A DNA stretch of 64,000 bases, from positions 186,001 to 250,000 of the forward strand of contig CANIQT010000002.1 in the NCBI GenBank assembly GCA_947469885.1, in the 5' to 3' direction. The notes under the pieces were generated by a model, which did not search any database, was not told the origin of the DNA, and worked only from the letters and a program-made list of their open reading frames with translations. Positions 20,262 to 30,467 of the stretch are shown in pieces. The first letter of the stretch is position 1; each line of letters starts with the position of its first letter. The DNA comes from Bacteroidota bacterium (GTDB lineage: Bacteria > Bacteroidota > Bacteroidia > 2-12-FULL-35-15). A program made the position numbers and the translations under genes.

Positions 20262-23200
20262 TTATTTAATAATTACTATTCTGTCTCCGAACACTTTTTT
20301 ATTATTTACAAACACTGCATAAAAATAAACACCATCTTCTAATTGTGTTTCGCTAATTGTCAGAATATTATCACCACTTATTAATTTATAAGTGCCTACT
20401 TGTTCCACTTGTGCATTGTATAAATTCAAATAACCTGTTTCGTTACTGGCAAGTGAATAACTTAGCTGCATATTGCCATTATTAGGGTTTGGGTACAATC
20501 TATAGTTCTCGGTTTTATTCAATTTTTTAGTAGGAGTTGTTTTTGTAACAAGGGATTTTTCACTCATCCCATTATCATTTACATTAATGAACAACATTGT
20601 TCTTGCCATAAATACAGCATTTCCACCAGTTTTTGGATTTTGATAAGCTATGTTTTGTAACTCTGCCAATTCGGTACTATCATATCTGTATTTAGTATTA
20701 TGAGTAGTGTCTGTATTATATGCTATTTCATTTAGATAAATAGAATTTACTATTTTAAGATTATCTTCCATCAAATGTGTAGTATTTATATTTTGATTAA
20801 TGATAGTTGCTTGTGGTGCATTAACTAAAACAGAATCTTTTATTAAATCTTTTACTTTTTGGAATTTACCTATGTTGGCATTTTTAGTACTGTCGTAAAA
20901 TTTCTGATAGATGGTATCATCAGAAGTGCCTAATGATAGCATTCCTGGATTTGATTTCAATGTTTTGAAAGCATAAATGGAATCACGAAGTTTGGATTCA
21001 GAACTTAATGTATCGTTTTCGCCTCTTACAATTCTCCCTAATCTACTTTCCCGCATTTCTGGAGTAATCGGTGCTCTTAAATATAACGAACCACAGGAAT
21101 CATAAGTTGAAGAAATTAATGTATCACCTATACATGAGTTGTGAAAGAAAGGATTAAAACTAGGAGAATAATACCAATAAGTTGTAGGTGTTAATATGCC
21201 AGTTATCCAACCTAAAGAATAAATATTATTATTCCATTGATTACCTGTAGAAGCTGCCCCAACAGGAAACTGTGGTCCAATGTTAGCTCCATCAAAATTA
21301 AATCCAAACCAACAACTGTCTAAATCGTTACATGCAAACATACTATTATTACAACTGCTTACCGCATAAATACCGGAGCCCATATTGTTTAAAATGTTCT
21401 TATAGACATAACTTCTGGTGCTTGTGTTCACATAAATTCCATACAATGTATCCGCTAATGTATTATATGGCACAACACTTGTTTGTTGTATTAAATTTTC
21501 TCTAACAGTAGTAGTATCACATCCTTCCAGCATTATTCCCCAATACATAGATGTAAAAGCTGTTGTATTAAAATTTACGGTATCATGGTCAATAGTGGCT
21601 AATTGTACTCTTGCTTCTATACCTACGCCTCCATCATCCATATTGATAATGTTATTTGAAATTTTTAATACCGTATCGGTAGCCACACCTACATTGCCCA
21701 CATAAATACCTCCACCTCCTGTAGCATAAACATTAATTTTATTTTCGGTAATATTTGTAGTATCAGATGGAATATCGTAACAATATACACCATAATTGAC
21801 ACTGTCCATTTTGTTTTGAGTTACGTTTATTAACTTGTTGAAACCTGTATTTATAAAAACACCAAAATCCCGGATATTATAAAAATTATTATCAATTATT
21901 TGAGAATTGTAACAAATAGCCTGCACTCCTATGGAGCAGGTATCAAATGAATTCGGCTCGTTTACTCCCATGCCTCCTACTATTAATTTTTTAGTTTCCG
22001 GGGGTGTCTGAATAGCAAAGATGGCACAACTTGAACTATCTGCTTTACATCCTCTGCAATAGCGTATGGTAGATATATTTACAAATAGGTTGTTACGGAT
22101 TTTTACATTGCTTTTTTCTGCTTTTATCCCGTAATCAAGATAGTCATAAATATTGTCGGGACCTGTGGCAGCTGTGTCTCCAAGTTGGTAAGGGTCTGCA
22201 TTGGTAATATTTGCTATCCGCTGACCTATGTGCGCTCTTTTACCCGAATAAGGGGCTATTAAAACTGTTTTTGTTGAATCAGGTAATCTATTGTTACTAC
22301 TGCTGTAATCATATAGAATTAGAGAATCGCGCTGCCAAGCAGGAGAAGAATTATAGGAAGAAAAATCGCGGCAAGTAAAAATGGTTTCACTGTTAAAGTA
22401 CATGCAAGGGTTATTCATACAACCTGCATAGTTAGTGATGTTTATGCTTCTGTAGTTTTTATTGAATACATTCAAACCATCTTCCATAGTTGCACCGCTG
22501 TCAGCGTTTACTGCACTGCGTGCATCTTCAATCAGTGATTTGGATATCACAAAACCTGATGAAGTTCCACTTGCATACATACCGTCCCACATGTACGAAC
22601 AAGCATGAAGATGTGAATTCTGAATACCTAAGCCCATATTTGAAAGTATGTTAATCTTTGCATTGGGACCCATGTAAACTTCACAATTTTTGAAAGTCAT
22701 AGTAGTATCAACATAAAAATTACCATTAATCATAAATGTTTGTCCTACTATCCACCCTAAACCATAAGAAACATCATACCCGAAGTTTTCTCTTATCATG
22801 GTGGAAGCAGAATCATTCTCAAACTTTCGGATACCTGAAACGGTACAGCAGGGAGCTATTTTAAATGTATAAGAAAATTTACAGGAAGTATCAGTTGAGG
22901 TGATAGTAATGGAAGTGCCAACAGCTACTGTGGTATCATACCAAACTAGAGTAAAACTTCCCATTGCATCAACAAGGGAAGCAATACCGAAAACTGAATC
23001 TAAAGATACCGTGTAGGTAGTGCCGCTTTGAAAGTTATCAATGCTATAATCTAGTATTGTTCCGGAAAGGCAGGCAATAGAATCACCAATAAGTCCGATA
23101 ATTGGTTTTTGATTTACAGTTACAGTTGCAATTGCGGAACTACTGCAATGATTTGAATCTGTTGCGGTAACTGTGTATAAAGTTGTACTGTCCGGTGCAA

Positions 23201-26200
23201 CAAAAATGGTACTGGTAGTATCTGCCGTTGACCATAAATAAGTAGAAGCACCACCGGCAGTTAATTCCGCAGTATCTCCAACACAAATTTTTTGAGAGCT
23301 TACAATAATATTCGGTAGTTTATGAACAACAACAGAATCTTTTGCAGTTCCTGTGCATCCGTTAATTGCAGTTCCTATTACAGAATAGTAGGAAGTAACG
23401 GTTGGTGCAGCATCAGCAGAGTTTACACCTGTTGAATCTAATCCTGCACTCCACATATATGTATAAGCACCACCTGCAACAACATGGGCGGTATCTCCTT
23501 CACATATTGTATCGGAGGTAAGTGTAACTGTTGGTGACAGCTGCACAGTAACAGTAGCAACAGCACTTGCAGAACAACCATTTGCATCAGTACCTGTTAC
23601 TGTATAGATAGTATCTGTCATTGGACTAACAGAGATAGAATAAGTAGTATCTAAAGTTGACCATAAATAAGCAGAAGCTCCATCCGCAATTAAAATGACT
23701 GTTTGCCCGCTGCAAATAGTGTCTGAATTTACAGTAACTGTTGGTAAGGGATTAACTTTTACATTTACTATTAAACTGTCGGAACAACCAGTTAGAGTAT
23801 CAGTTGCTGTAACAGTGTAGGAAGTAGTACTTGATGGAAAAACAGAAATTGAATCGGTTGTTGCTGTGGTTGACCATACATAATTATAATAATTGGTTGA
23901 GGTGGCAATTAATGTTACAGTATCTCCAATACAAATAGATGGTGAGTTGACAGTAAATACAGGCAAAGATTTAACAATTACAGTATCGCTTGCACTTCCC
24001 GGGCAACCATTCAAAAACCCTGTAACGCTATAATAAGAGGTAACTACGGGACTAACAAAAATTGGATTAATAGTATCAGCAGTTGACCATAAATAAGTAG
24101 TTGCTCCGCTTGCTGTAAGCGTGGCTGTCCCCCCCGCACAAATAGTTTCATTGGTTGCTGTAACGGATGGGTTGGTAGTTACTGAATCAGGAGCGACAAG
24201 AAACTGCAACGAATCGTGACTTATAGTACATTGAGGTCCTGTAGGTGTGCAACTATAATTTAAGTCCATATACAAATTGATGTGATACAGACCCGAATCG
24301 AGTTGAGAAGTACAGGCTAAACCATTATAAAGTCCGGTTACTTTAAAACAAATACAATCGGTAGCACCAATGGGGTCAATAATAAGAGTATCAGCTGTTG
24401 CTCCCGTATGCAATGGAATTGATGTATAAGATGCATCGCAATGAAAACTGGCGGAAAAAGTTAATGCGGTAAAAAAATATGAGTGAGGAACAATGATTAG
24501 GTAAGGATAAGCAACTACATCGCCCGAAGAACAAATTTTGAAACCTGTTGTTATGGTGGTATCTGTGCTTGTTCCTTCTACGGAAGTCAATGTTAAAGAG
24601 GGTTGGTTATGTAGTATTAACCCCGTATTTATTGCATTTATAATGGGGGTTGTATTCTGATAATAATCAGTATATGCAGTATCCTGATGTTGTATATTTT
24701 CGGTGTAATTTCCAAGCACTGTTAATTGGCTGGTATCTGCTATGCCACAGTCGTGTTTCAGGTAAACGTTAATGATATAATACGATTCTGAAGTCAATAA
24801 AAATTTAGGGTCGAGCAAAGGAAAACAACTGCCGTTTAAGCCGTTAAAAGTTAATGTATTTGCGGCTACTGTCGGAAATAAAGTTACTGGCGAACTTGGA
24901 ATCTGAGGCGGATTATTAAAATAATTAATTGCTATACCACTATAATTGTCAATCATCATAACAAAAGTGGAAGAATCGTAAGTAAACCCCGGGGGGATAA
25001 TAATTGTAAAGTTATCGTTTAATTTAGCATAGGGTCTGAATTCGTGAGGGAAATCTTCTTCTCCATATAGAGTAAAAAGTGCACCTGTACTAGAAAATAT
25101 GAATTTTGCCTCATACTCATCGCAGGCGGTTGTACCTGCACCGCCCGAAAAATTCACCGAAGGTTGAAGTATCGTATCATTGGCTCCCCAGCTATCGCAC
25201 GAACGATAAAAGGTGGCTACGGAAGCGGTATCTGCTTCCCCCATCAGTTCTTCCCGTAAATTAATCAGCGGGTGTCGTCCTCCGGTAAAAAAAGTATTAC
25301 AACCTGTTGCTCGTACTGGATTGTTCACATTAGTTGATTTTACTACCAAATGAATAGCTGCATCCAAATGGAATCCCGAAGAGTTAGTATATGCTATATT
25401 TAATGAGTCATAAACAAAAGAACTGTCCAAATTAAATTTCATTTTTACCTGTGCAGTTGTTGTATCAACGGTATAATCAGTTGGCAACAAGATGTGGGTA
25501 TGTAAATGCGGATTTCCACTTGTATCGTGCCATGTAATGTTAATCGTACTGTTTATAAAAGGGTCTAAATCAAAAATAGAACTCAGCGCACTTGCTGTAC
25601 CCAAATCGTTATATTTTATTCGAAAATAAATATGGCTGTAATTCGACCCGTTGCCAGTAAAATCTCCCTGCATGGTTGCTTCCATAGCATCTCCGGGATA
25701 TGCCCTGTTTATTCGTATCATCGAATTGATTGGAACTGTAACTGCTGTATCAATTGTGGAGCAATTATATCCCAGCGAATCATTTGTATTTACCCAACCC
25801 AGAGTAGTTCTTTTAAAAGTAAATGGTGAAGAGGTACTAAAATCAGTAGGGTTACAGCCACTATTACAATGAGTATAAGTAAATCCTGACGCAGCCGTTA
25901 GTTTATCAATACAGGTAGGACAGCAAACATATTCAACAGTGTCTTTAAAAGTACTTGTGGAATCGGGATAATTAATAACAGGGCAAACACTGGTTCCGCA
26001 ATTAAATACAAGTGGCACATCAAAACAGGGAATATGAAAAGTATGATAAGGTTTGCATAAAGGATTTGGATAAATTTCAATATCAATGTAGCCTGCTGTA
26101 TCACAACTTACAGCAGGGGTTTCATGAATATGGCACAAAACAGTATCGAGATGAGAAGGGTTATTGCAGGCATTAGTAACATTTGTAACGATAGTAATGG

Positions 26201-27587
26201 AATCATAATAACCGGAGTGAGCTAAAAGTGTATCCGTATCGAGATGAAAACCTGGAGGCAGCATAATATGTACTTTGTGATAACCGTCAGTACACTTAAA
26301 TTCAAAATTATCAGGCGACCACCCCTGACCAAATTCAGGGCATAAATGAATATTAATATGTGGATTTAAACTTTCATCCACATCAGCCGGAGCGGATAAA
26401 GTGGCGTGAGATGAGACAGTTGCCCCTCCTGATTGATAATGATACAGTAAGGTATAGTTACTATAATCAGTCATAATAAATGGTGTTGCATGTATAGTAT
26501 CAATTGTACTTACATATCTCAATGTGCCACATTGGTTATTGTATTTTTCTCCGCTTTGAATTACCATATCTTTAGATGTATTTACTATTGCAAACGAATC
26601 GGGACAAGTATCATTATATACGTAATTAAAAAAAAGTATGAAACTTTTGTTTTCTCCAAGGTCGTCCACATATCCGTCATGGTCTATATCTCTTAGTGTA
26701 TTTTCTCCAAACGGAATAGTATCACTTCCAGCTACAGCTAATAATGAGAAATCTATTTTATAAAAAATAATTCCTGTATCAACTCCTGTACCTGTAATGA
26801 CAGTAGTTAAATAATTGGGCAAATGAATTAATGTGTCGCCCGCAGTTTGCAACAATTTAAACGAAGTAGGGTCAATTGTTCCAAATTCATTATTAACAGC
26901 AAGAATAATTTTTATTTTCATAGCGTTCGAAAACCCCGGTTGATAAACGGTGGCAGGTGGTCCATCATTCAAATATTTTACTGCAAAGGTGGCAGTGTCT
27001 CCAACTCCACTACAATTGCTATTACTCGAATTAATAATACCTGGCAGACCGTAACTTGCTATGTTGGCATTGGTGAGGGCACTATCCAATAAGTGCGGAT
27101 GCCCTCTGCCTGCAATATAAAAATTAGGATTTAAAGGAAATGCAGGGGTACAAATATGGGTGCTGTCGCATCCATAAGTAAATATAAAATCCAAATCAGA
27201 CTGGGAATCGCTGGAGCACTTGCCTCTGAAACAAACATGCAGAAAAGTACTGTCACCGGGTGGGATATTTAGTCCGGTTAAGTTTAAAATAGTATCAGTA
27301 ATTTCTGTTAAATAAGAACAGGAACCTTCGAGAGCAGATATTGAATCTGTGAAAAAACCGAATAAAGTAAAATTACTATTGTGTCCTGTGTTTACACGGA
27401 CGTAGTGCATTGTATCCACACCAGTATTTGTGAGAGTGAATACCATTTGGGCATTTTGTCCCGAAGCAATGTAGTAATCCGTGACTGATTGGTTAGCAAC
27501 ATGGAGACCTAAGGAATCACAGGGACATTGCGCATTAGCCATATAACTTAAAGTTACAAAGCAAAAAAGTGTAATTAGTTTTTTCAT
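20262..27587 (-). CDS. Giant secreted multidomain T9SS protein (2441 aa)
   Basis: Signal peptide 1-19 (ends MANAQ). The first half (about 20-1130) is a cysteine- and threonine-rich series of beta-sandwich segments of DUF11/adhesin type. Five tandem Ig-like modules of about 80 residues follow, each with the pattern 'TICxGxTxxLxAxGAxxYLWS...Y.VTxTDxxxC' (DNA about 24.2-23.1 kb). Then comes a right-handed parallel beta-helix region with many 'IxxNxFxN' turns (NNLFVNIS, DNNFYNIRDFGVF, ENKINVYA) and a C-terminal helical linker. The last 75 residues are a T9SS type A sorting domain (RLYPNPNNGNMQLSY, GVYFYAVFVN, DRIVIIK). A surface adhesin or polysaccharide-binding role is likely; no enzyme motif was recognised. 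Confidence 0.9.
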   Translation of the reverse strand: MKKLITLFCFVTLSYMANAQCPCDSLGLHVANQSVTDYYIASGQNAQMVFTLTNTGVDTMHYVRVNTGHNSNFTLFGFFTDSISALEGSCSYLTEITDTILNLTGLNIPPGDSTFLHVCFRGKCSSDSQSDLDFIFTYGCDSTHICTPAFPLNPNFYIAGRGHPHLLDSALTNANIASYGLPGIINSSNSNCSGVGDTATFAVKYLNDGPPATVYQPGFSNAMKIKIILAVNNEFGTIDPTSFKLLQTAGDTLIHLPNYLTTVITGTGVDTGIIFYKIDFSLLAVAGSDTIPFGENTLRDIDHDGYVDDLGENKSFILFFNYVYNDTCPDSFAIVNTSKDMVIQSGEKYNNQCGTLRYVSTIDTIHATPFIMTDYSNYTLLYHYQSGGATVSSHATLSAPADVDESLNPHINIHLCPEFGQGWSPDNFEFKCTDGYHKVHIMLPPGFHLDTDTLLAHSGYYDSITIVTNVTNACNNPSHLDTVLCHIHETPAVSCDTAGYIDIEIYPNPLCKPYHTFHIPCFDVPLVFNCGTSVCPVINYPDSTSTFKDTVEYVCCPTCIDKLTAASGFTYTHCNSGCNPTDFSTSSPFTFKRTTLGWVNTNDSLGYNCSTIDTAVTVPINSMIRINRAYPGDAMEATMQGDFTGNGSNYSHIYFRIKYNDLGTASALSSIFDLDPFINSTINITWHDTSGNPHLHTHILLPTDYTVDTTTAQVKMKFNLDSSFVYDSLNIAYTNSSGFHLDAAIHLVVKSTNVNNPVRATGCNTFFTGGRHPLINLREELMGEADTASVATFYRSCDSWGANDTILQPSVNFSGGAGTTACDEYEAKFIFSSTGALFTLYGEEDFPHEFRPYAKLNDNFTIIIPPGFTYDSSTFVMMIDNYSGIAINYFNNPPQIPSSPVTLFPTVAANTLTFNGLNGSCFPLLDPKFLLTSESYYIINVYLKHDCGIADTSQLTVLGNYTENIQHQDTAYTDYYQNTTPIINAINTGLILHNQPSLTLTSVEGTSTDTTITTGFKICSSGDVVAYPYLIIVPHSYFFTALTFSASFHCDASYTSIPLHTGATADTLIIDPIGATDCICFKVTGLYNGLACTSQLDSGLYHINLYMDLNYSCTPTGPQCTISHDSLQFLVAPDSVTTNPSVTATNETICAGGTATLTASGATTYLWSTADTINPIFVSPVVTSYYSVTGFLNGCPGSASDTVIVKSLPVFTVNSPSICIGDTVTLIATSTNYYNYVWSTTATTDSISVFPSSTTSYTVTATDTLTGCSDSLIVNVKVNPLPTVTVNSDTICSGQTVILIADGASAYLWSTLDTTYSISVSPMTDTIYTVTGTDANGCSASAVATVTVQLSPTVTLTSDTICEGDTAHVVAGGAYTYMWSAGLDSTGVNSADAAPTVTSYYSVIGTAINGCTGTAKDSVVVHKLPNIIVSSQKICVGDTAELTAGGASTYLWSTADTTSTIFVAPDSTTLYTVTATDSNHCSSSAIATVTVNQKPIIGLIGDSIACLSGTILDYSIDNFQSGTTYTVSLDSVFGIASLVDAMGSFTLVWYDTTVAVGTSITITSTDTSCKFSYTFKIAPCCTVSGIRKFENDSASTMIRENFGYDVSYGLGWIVGQTFMINGNFYVDTTMTFKNCEVYMGPNAKINILSNMGLGIQNSHLHACSYMWDGMYASGTSSGFVISKSLIEDARSAVNADSGATMEDGLNVFNKNYRSINITNYAGCMNNPCMYFNSETIFTCRDFSSYNSSPAWQRDSLILYDYSSSNNRLPDSTKTVLIAPYSGKRAHIGQRIANITNADPYQLGDTAATGPDNIYDYLDYGIKAEKSNVKIRNNLFVNISTIRYCRGCKADSSSCAIFAIQTPPETKKLIVGGMGVNEPNSFDTCSIGVQAICYNSQIIDNNFYNIRDFGVFINTGFNKLINVTQNKMDSVNYGVYCYDIPSDTTNITENKINVYATGGGGIYVGNVGVATDTVLKISNNIINMDDGGVGIEARVQLATIDHDTVNFNTTAFTSMYWGIMLEGCDTTTVRENLIQQTSVVPYNTLADTLYGIYVNTSTRSYVYKNILNNMGSGIYAVSSCNNSMFACNDLDSCWFGFNFDGANIGPQFPVGAASTGNQWNNNIYSLGWITGILTPTTYWYYSPSFNPFFHNSCIGDTLISSTYDSCGSLYLRAPITPEMRESRLGRIVRGENDTLSSESKLRDSIYAFKTLKSNPGMLSLGTSDDTIYQKFYDSTKNANIGKFQKVKDLIKDSVLVNAPQATIINQNINTTHLMEDNLKIVNSIYLNEIAYNTDTTHNTKYRYDSTELAELQNIAYQNPKTGGNAVFMARTMLFINVNDNGMSEKSLVTKTTPTKKLNKTENYRLYPNPNNGNMQLSYSLASNETGYLNLYNAQVEQVGTYKLISGDNILTISETQLEDGVYFYAVFVNNKKVFGDRIVIIK

Positions 27588-27860
27588 GAGTATGAAGCTT
27601 AGAGTGAATATTAATACAATTACGCTACTAAATTAAACTTTAAAACTCATCAACCAACTAAAAGTTGCGAATGTTTTTTGAACAAATAACACTGCCATTT
27701 TAGTGTTTAGTGGTGCAAACAGCCACAAGCCCTGCATTTCCAACCTCACATAATCAACAACTTAGCACTCCAAACTAAAAATCACCCTGTCTTTTCGAAT
27801 TACTACCAACACTTATTGGACTAATTGTGTGTTTCATTAAATCCAAAATGTGTGTCTAAC

Positions 27861-28110
27861 GATTCAAAATGTGTCTTTAGCGATTGATAAAGACATGAAA
27901 TTTCTAAAAATATGTTAAAATCAATCCGTTTTATGTCTTTAGCGATTGATAAAGACACTAAATTAATTGATACAGACACAAAACAAATGGAAGGAAACAC
28001 CAAATGGATTGAATAGGTGTCTGAATCAATCCAATAAGTGACTTGTTGAATTTATTTGTGTCGTTAGCGATTGATTGAAACACTCAATGAATTAAAAGTG
28101 TGTTATTGTA
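27861..28110. repeat. Degenerate 21-bp-period array (array 1)
   Basis: Anchors of the form GATT/AATT/AATG/AATC fall at 27861, 27882, 27944, 27965, 27986, 28007, 28028, 28049, 28069 and 28090. The steps are almost all 21 bases, with single-base slips. Two units contain the perfect inverted repeat TGTCTTTA-gcgattga-TAAAGACA. Confidence 0.7.
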
Positions 28111-28592
28111 AATCGCAAAAAACTCACTGAATTTTGAAATTTATTTTTGTTTTTTCATCCTTCGGAAACAAAAAATAAAGGAGTTGTTTATAGAAATGAA
28201 ATGGAACTACAAATGAAATGCTAAAGACAATGTTTTGTGTTTTTCAGAAAAACAAAAAAAGAAGAAAAATCAAATGAAAATTTCTAAATTTTCAATAAAA
28301 TAGAAAAAACACACCTCCCAATACCCTTGTTTTAAGCCAAAAAACAGCAAAAGAAATCAACAAGTTACAAACAATTATTTGATTTATTTTTCGTGCAAAG
28401 TAGCCTTAAAACACTGAAATTTAAATATTCCAGAGGAAGTTTCAAAATAAAAAACAAGCGTTGTTCATAACTTTATAAGAAGTGTGTTGTTTGATTACAG
28501 GTATAGATAAATAATTAATGTTGCGTAAGTATTTTTTATACTCTTGTACCTGATTTGTGTGCGCAACTTTTTGCGAAAAATTAAAAAATTGA

Positions 28593-28687
28593 GAACGCAG
28601 ATGACACAGATTTTTGGGATGAGATAAGATTTTATAAAAGAAAAATATATCTTTTAAAATCTGCCCAATCAGCGTCATCAGCGTTCC
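28593..28687. repeat. Imperfect inverted repeat, 'gaacgcagatgac' family
   Basis: The left arm gaacgcagatgacacagatt (28593 onward) pairs with the complement of cagcgtcatcagcgttcc (28670-28687) through the 'gaacgc.gatgac.c.gatt' core. The two arms enclose about 45 bases of A/T-rich DNA. Sequences of this type are dispersed in many bacterial genomes. Confidence 0.6.
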
Positions 28688-28719
28688 AACAAAAAAACAA
28701 ACAACTAAAAATTAAAAAC

Positions 28720-28920
28720 ATGAAAAAAGGTGTACTTAAAAAAACAATTGCTCCACTAATTGACCAATATAAACAAACAGAGCCGGAACAAGAACAAGAA
28801 CCGGTAAAAGAAAAAGAAGTAATTAAAGAACCTTGGGAGGACGACAAACTTGCGTTTTTTAAAAGAAACAGATTGAAACAACAAACAACAAATAACAAAC
28901 AACTAACAACTAACAACTAA
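28720..28920 (+). CDS. Hypothetical small charged protein
   Basis: 66 residues, dominated by E, Q and K (IDQYKQTEPEQEQEPVKEKE), with a conserved-looking EPWEDDKLAFFKRNRL segment. The last 14 residues (QQTTNNKQLTTNN) come from the low-complexity DNA 'aacaactaacaacta', which has probably been recruited at the 3' end, as happened inside prmC. No family is recognised. It starts a cluster of four small plus-strand genes separated by short gaps. Confidence 0.5.
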   Translation: MKKGVLKKTIAPLIDQYKQTEPEQEQEPVKEKEVIKEPWEDDKLAFFKRNRLKQQTTNNKQLTTNN

Positions 28921-28924
28921 AAAA

Positions 28925-29227
28925 ATGAAAACCACAAAAACAAAAAAACAAAACAGAGACAGACAAGGTACTTCTCTATTGGCAGAAAACAAAAAATTAC
29001 AATTACGAATCAAAAAAATGGAAACAAGGAACAATGTACTCGAAAATGAGTTGGGAGTAAAGCAGGTACAGATGAACCAGATGTATGCTGACGAACGGAA
29101 ATCGGCAAATGAGTTTGAAAAGTTGGCTTATCATCGAATTGGTCAACTCGAGAGCTTGGTAAAGGAACAAAAAAGTATTATTGATTACTTTCATTTTTGG
29201 GAAAAACGTAAAACACTTGACTTTTGA
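28925..29227 (+). CDS. Hypothetical coiled-coil protein
   Basis: 100 residues. Residues 20-80 have a clear heptad pattern (LLAENKKLQLRIKKMETRNNVLENELG), predicting a coiled coil; the N-terminus is strongly basic (KTTKTKKQNRDRQG). No signal peptide. It begins 4 bases after the previous stop. The function is unknown; a structural or nucleic-acid-associated role is only a guess. Confidence 0.55.
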   Translation: MKTTKTKKQNRDRQGTSLLAENKKLQLRIKKMETRNNVLENELGVKQVQMNQMYADERKSANEFEKLAYHRIGQLESLVKEQKSIIDYFHFWEKRKTLDF

Positions 29228-29282
29228 TTGATGTACCGATGACTAATGACTAATGACTAATTAACAACTAAAACAAAAAACA

Positions 29283-29441
29283 ATGAGCAAAAAAACACAA
29301 ACAACAACAAAACAAGACAGGACGGCTAAGCCACTGCCTGTTAGAATGAAAAGAAGAAAGGTAATAACTAAAACTATTCCCGCAGAAGTGGTTATGGACA
29401 TTTACCTCAACTACTTCAGAAGCTTCGGATTTGATGTATAA
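29283..29441 (+). CDS. Hypothetical 52-aa basic protein
   Basis: ATG at 29283, TAA ending at 29441. The product begins MSKKTQTTTKQDRTAKPL, is basic in the middle (MKRRKVITKTI) and has a hydrophobic aromatic tail (VVMDIYLNYFRSFGFDV). The A-rich leader (aactaaaacaaaaaacaATG) resembles that of the two preceding genes, and the direction and spacing match. No family is recognised. Its short length leaves some doubt. Confidence 0.45.
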   Translation: MSKKTQTTTKQDRTAKPLPVRMKRRKVITKTIPAEVVMDIYLNYFRSFGFDV

Positions 29442-29655
29442 AAAAAACTATCAATTGTCAGCGTGATTAACCAGTTAAAAAAAGAAATAATGAATCGGTG
29501 AACTAATAACAAAATGTACCAATGTGCTACAGCACCCATGTACTAACGACTAATGAATAAATGCAGTCATTAAAAAAAAATTATTCAATAAAATTATTAA
29601 TCGGTTTCCACTATGTGCCCTTGCGGGTGGCAGAAGAAGCCACAATACAAATATC

Positions 29656-30264
29656 ATGAAATTAGTAAAAACACCAAAAATGACATCCATACCTGCCATG
29701 CTGGTAGATGTTCAATCAATTATTGATAAAGTAATTGCATCCGTTTATTTTCCTGGCTCAGCAGCCTTAACCACTGCCGCTCAAACAGCATTGGTTAATC
29801 TGGATGCTGCTGCTGCAACCGCCCGAAAAGGGAGCAGAGCAGAGACCCAACTAATGTACCGTATGGCACAAATTACCCGCATCAAAACAATGGATATAGT
29901 TTTGATGGTGGATTCGGTAGCTATAAACGATGCTCCAAACAGCTCGGCAATTATTTCTTCTGCTGGGCTGGAGGAAAAACGAACAGGTGCAAGAAATGTG
30001 CAAACCATTTCAGTAAAACAAGGAACATCTTCGGGCTCTGTAATTGTTGATGTAAAAGCACAAAGAGGCTATTCTTACAAAATTCAGATGCAGAAAGGTA
30101 CTACCATTGACCCTTTGGGTTGGGTGGATGTTACTGTTTCTACACTAGCAAGAATACCTGTAAGCGGTCTGGATCCGATAAACCTTTATTGGTTTCGAGT
30201 AGCCCTTATCAAAGGCTTATCGCAAGGGGTTTATTCAAATCCAGCATCCATTAATGTTAATTAA
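29656..30264 (+). CDS. Protein with fibronectin type III-like C-terminal domain
   Basis: 202 residues. The N-terminal half is helical and alanine-rich (FPGSAALTTAAQTALVNLDAAAATARKG). The C-terminal half (about 105-202) is a beta-sandwich of fibronectin III type: SVKQGTSSGSVIVDVKA, YSYKIQMQKG, WVDVTV, YWFRVALIKGLSQGVYSNPASI. There is no evident signal peptide. Proteins of this layout are common in Bacteroidota next to small unknown genes, as here. A strong terminator follows at 30303. The composition is more GC-rich than the three preceding small genes. Confidence 0.65.
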   Translation: MKLVKTPKMTSIPAMLVDVQSIIDKVIASVYFPGSAALTTAAQTALVNLDAAAATARKGSRAETQLMYRMAQITRIKTMDIVLMVDSVAINDAPNSSAIISSAGLEEKRTGARNVQTISVKQGTSSGSVIVDVKAQRGYSYKIQMQKGTTIDPLGWVDVTVSTLARIPVSGLDPINLYWFRVALIKGLSQGVYSNPASINVN

Positions 30265-30302
30265 TGGAAGACGTGATACTTGGCAATTGATAGTTGACCA
30301 TG

Positions 30303-30336
30303 AAAAAGTCTCGCAGAAATGCGGGACTTTTTTTAT
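30303..30336 (+). terminator. Rho-independent terminator
   Basis: AAAAAGTCTCGCA-gaaa-TGCGGGACTTTTTTT: a 13-bp stem with a GAAA tetraloop and a T run. It closes the small-gene cluster ending at 30264. Confidence 0.9.
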
Positions 30337-30467
30337 GTGGTTGGTGTAAAACTCATTTGTGTAATAAAAAAAACAAAAAAATATTTCTCCATTAAATTTT
30401 TTAGCATTACTTTCGGGCACTTAATCGAAAATAAATATATGTTAATCGGTTAAAAATGAGTTAAACT

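Larger units (their letters stand above)
27588..28719. other. 1.1-kb gene-free spacer with periodic repeats
   Basis: No gene is supported. It holds a degenerate array with a 21-bp period (27861-28110), low-complexity A/T-rich DNA (28130-28400) and an imperfect inverted repeat of the 'gaacgcagatgacacagatt' family (28593-28687). Short open frames on the minus strand follow the repeat period and have no protein-like composition. Confidence 0.7.

Noticed and set aside
27821-28003. Minus-strand 60-codon frame in the 1.1-kb spacer
   Set aside because: It follows the 21-base period of the array and has no supporting start context or neighbour.
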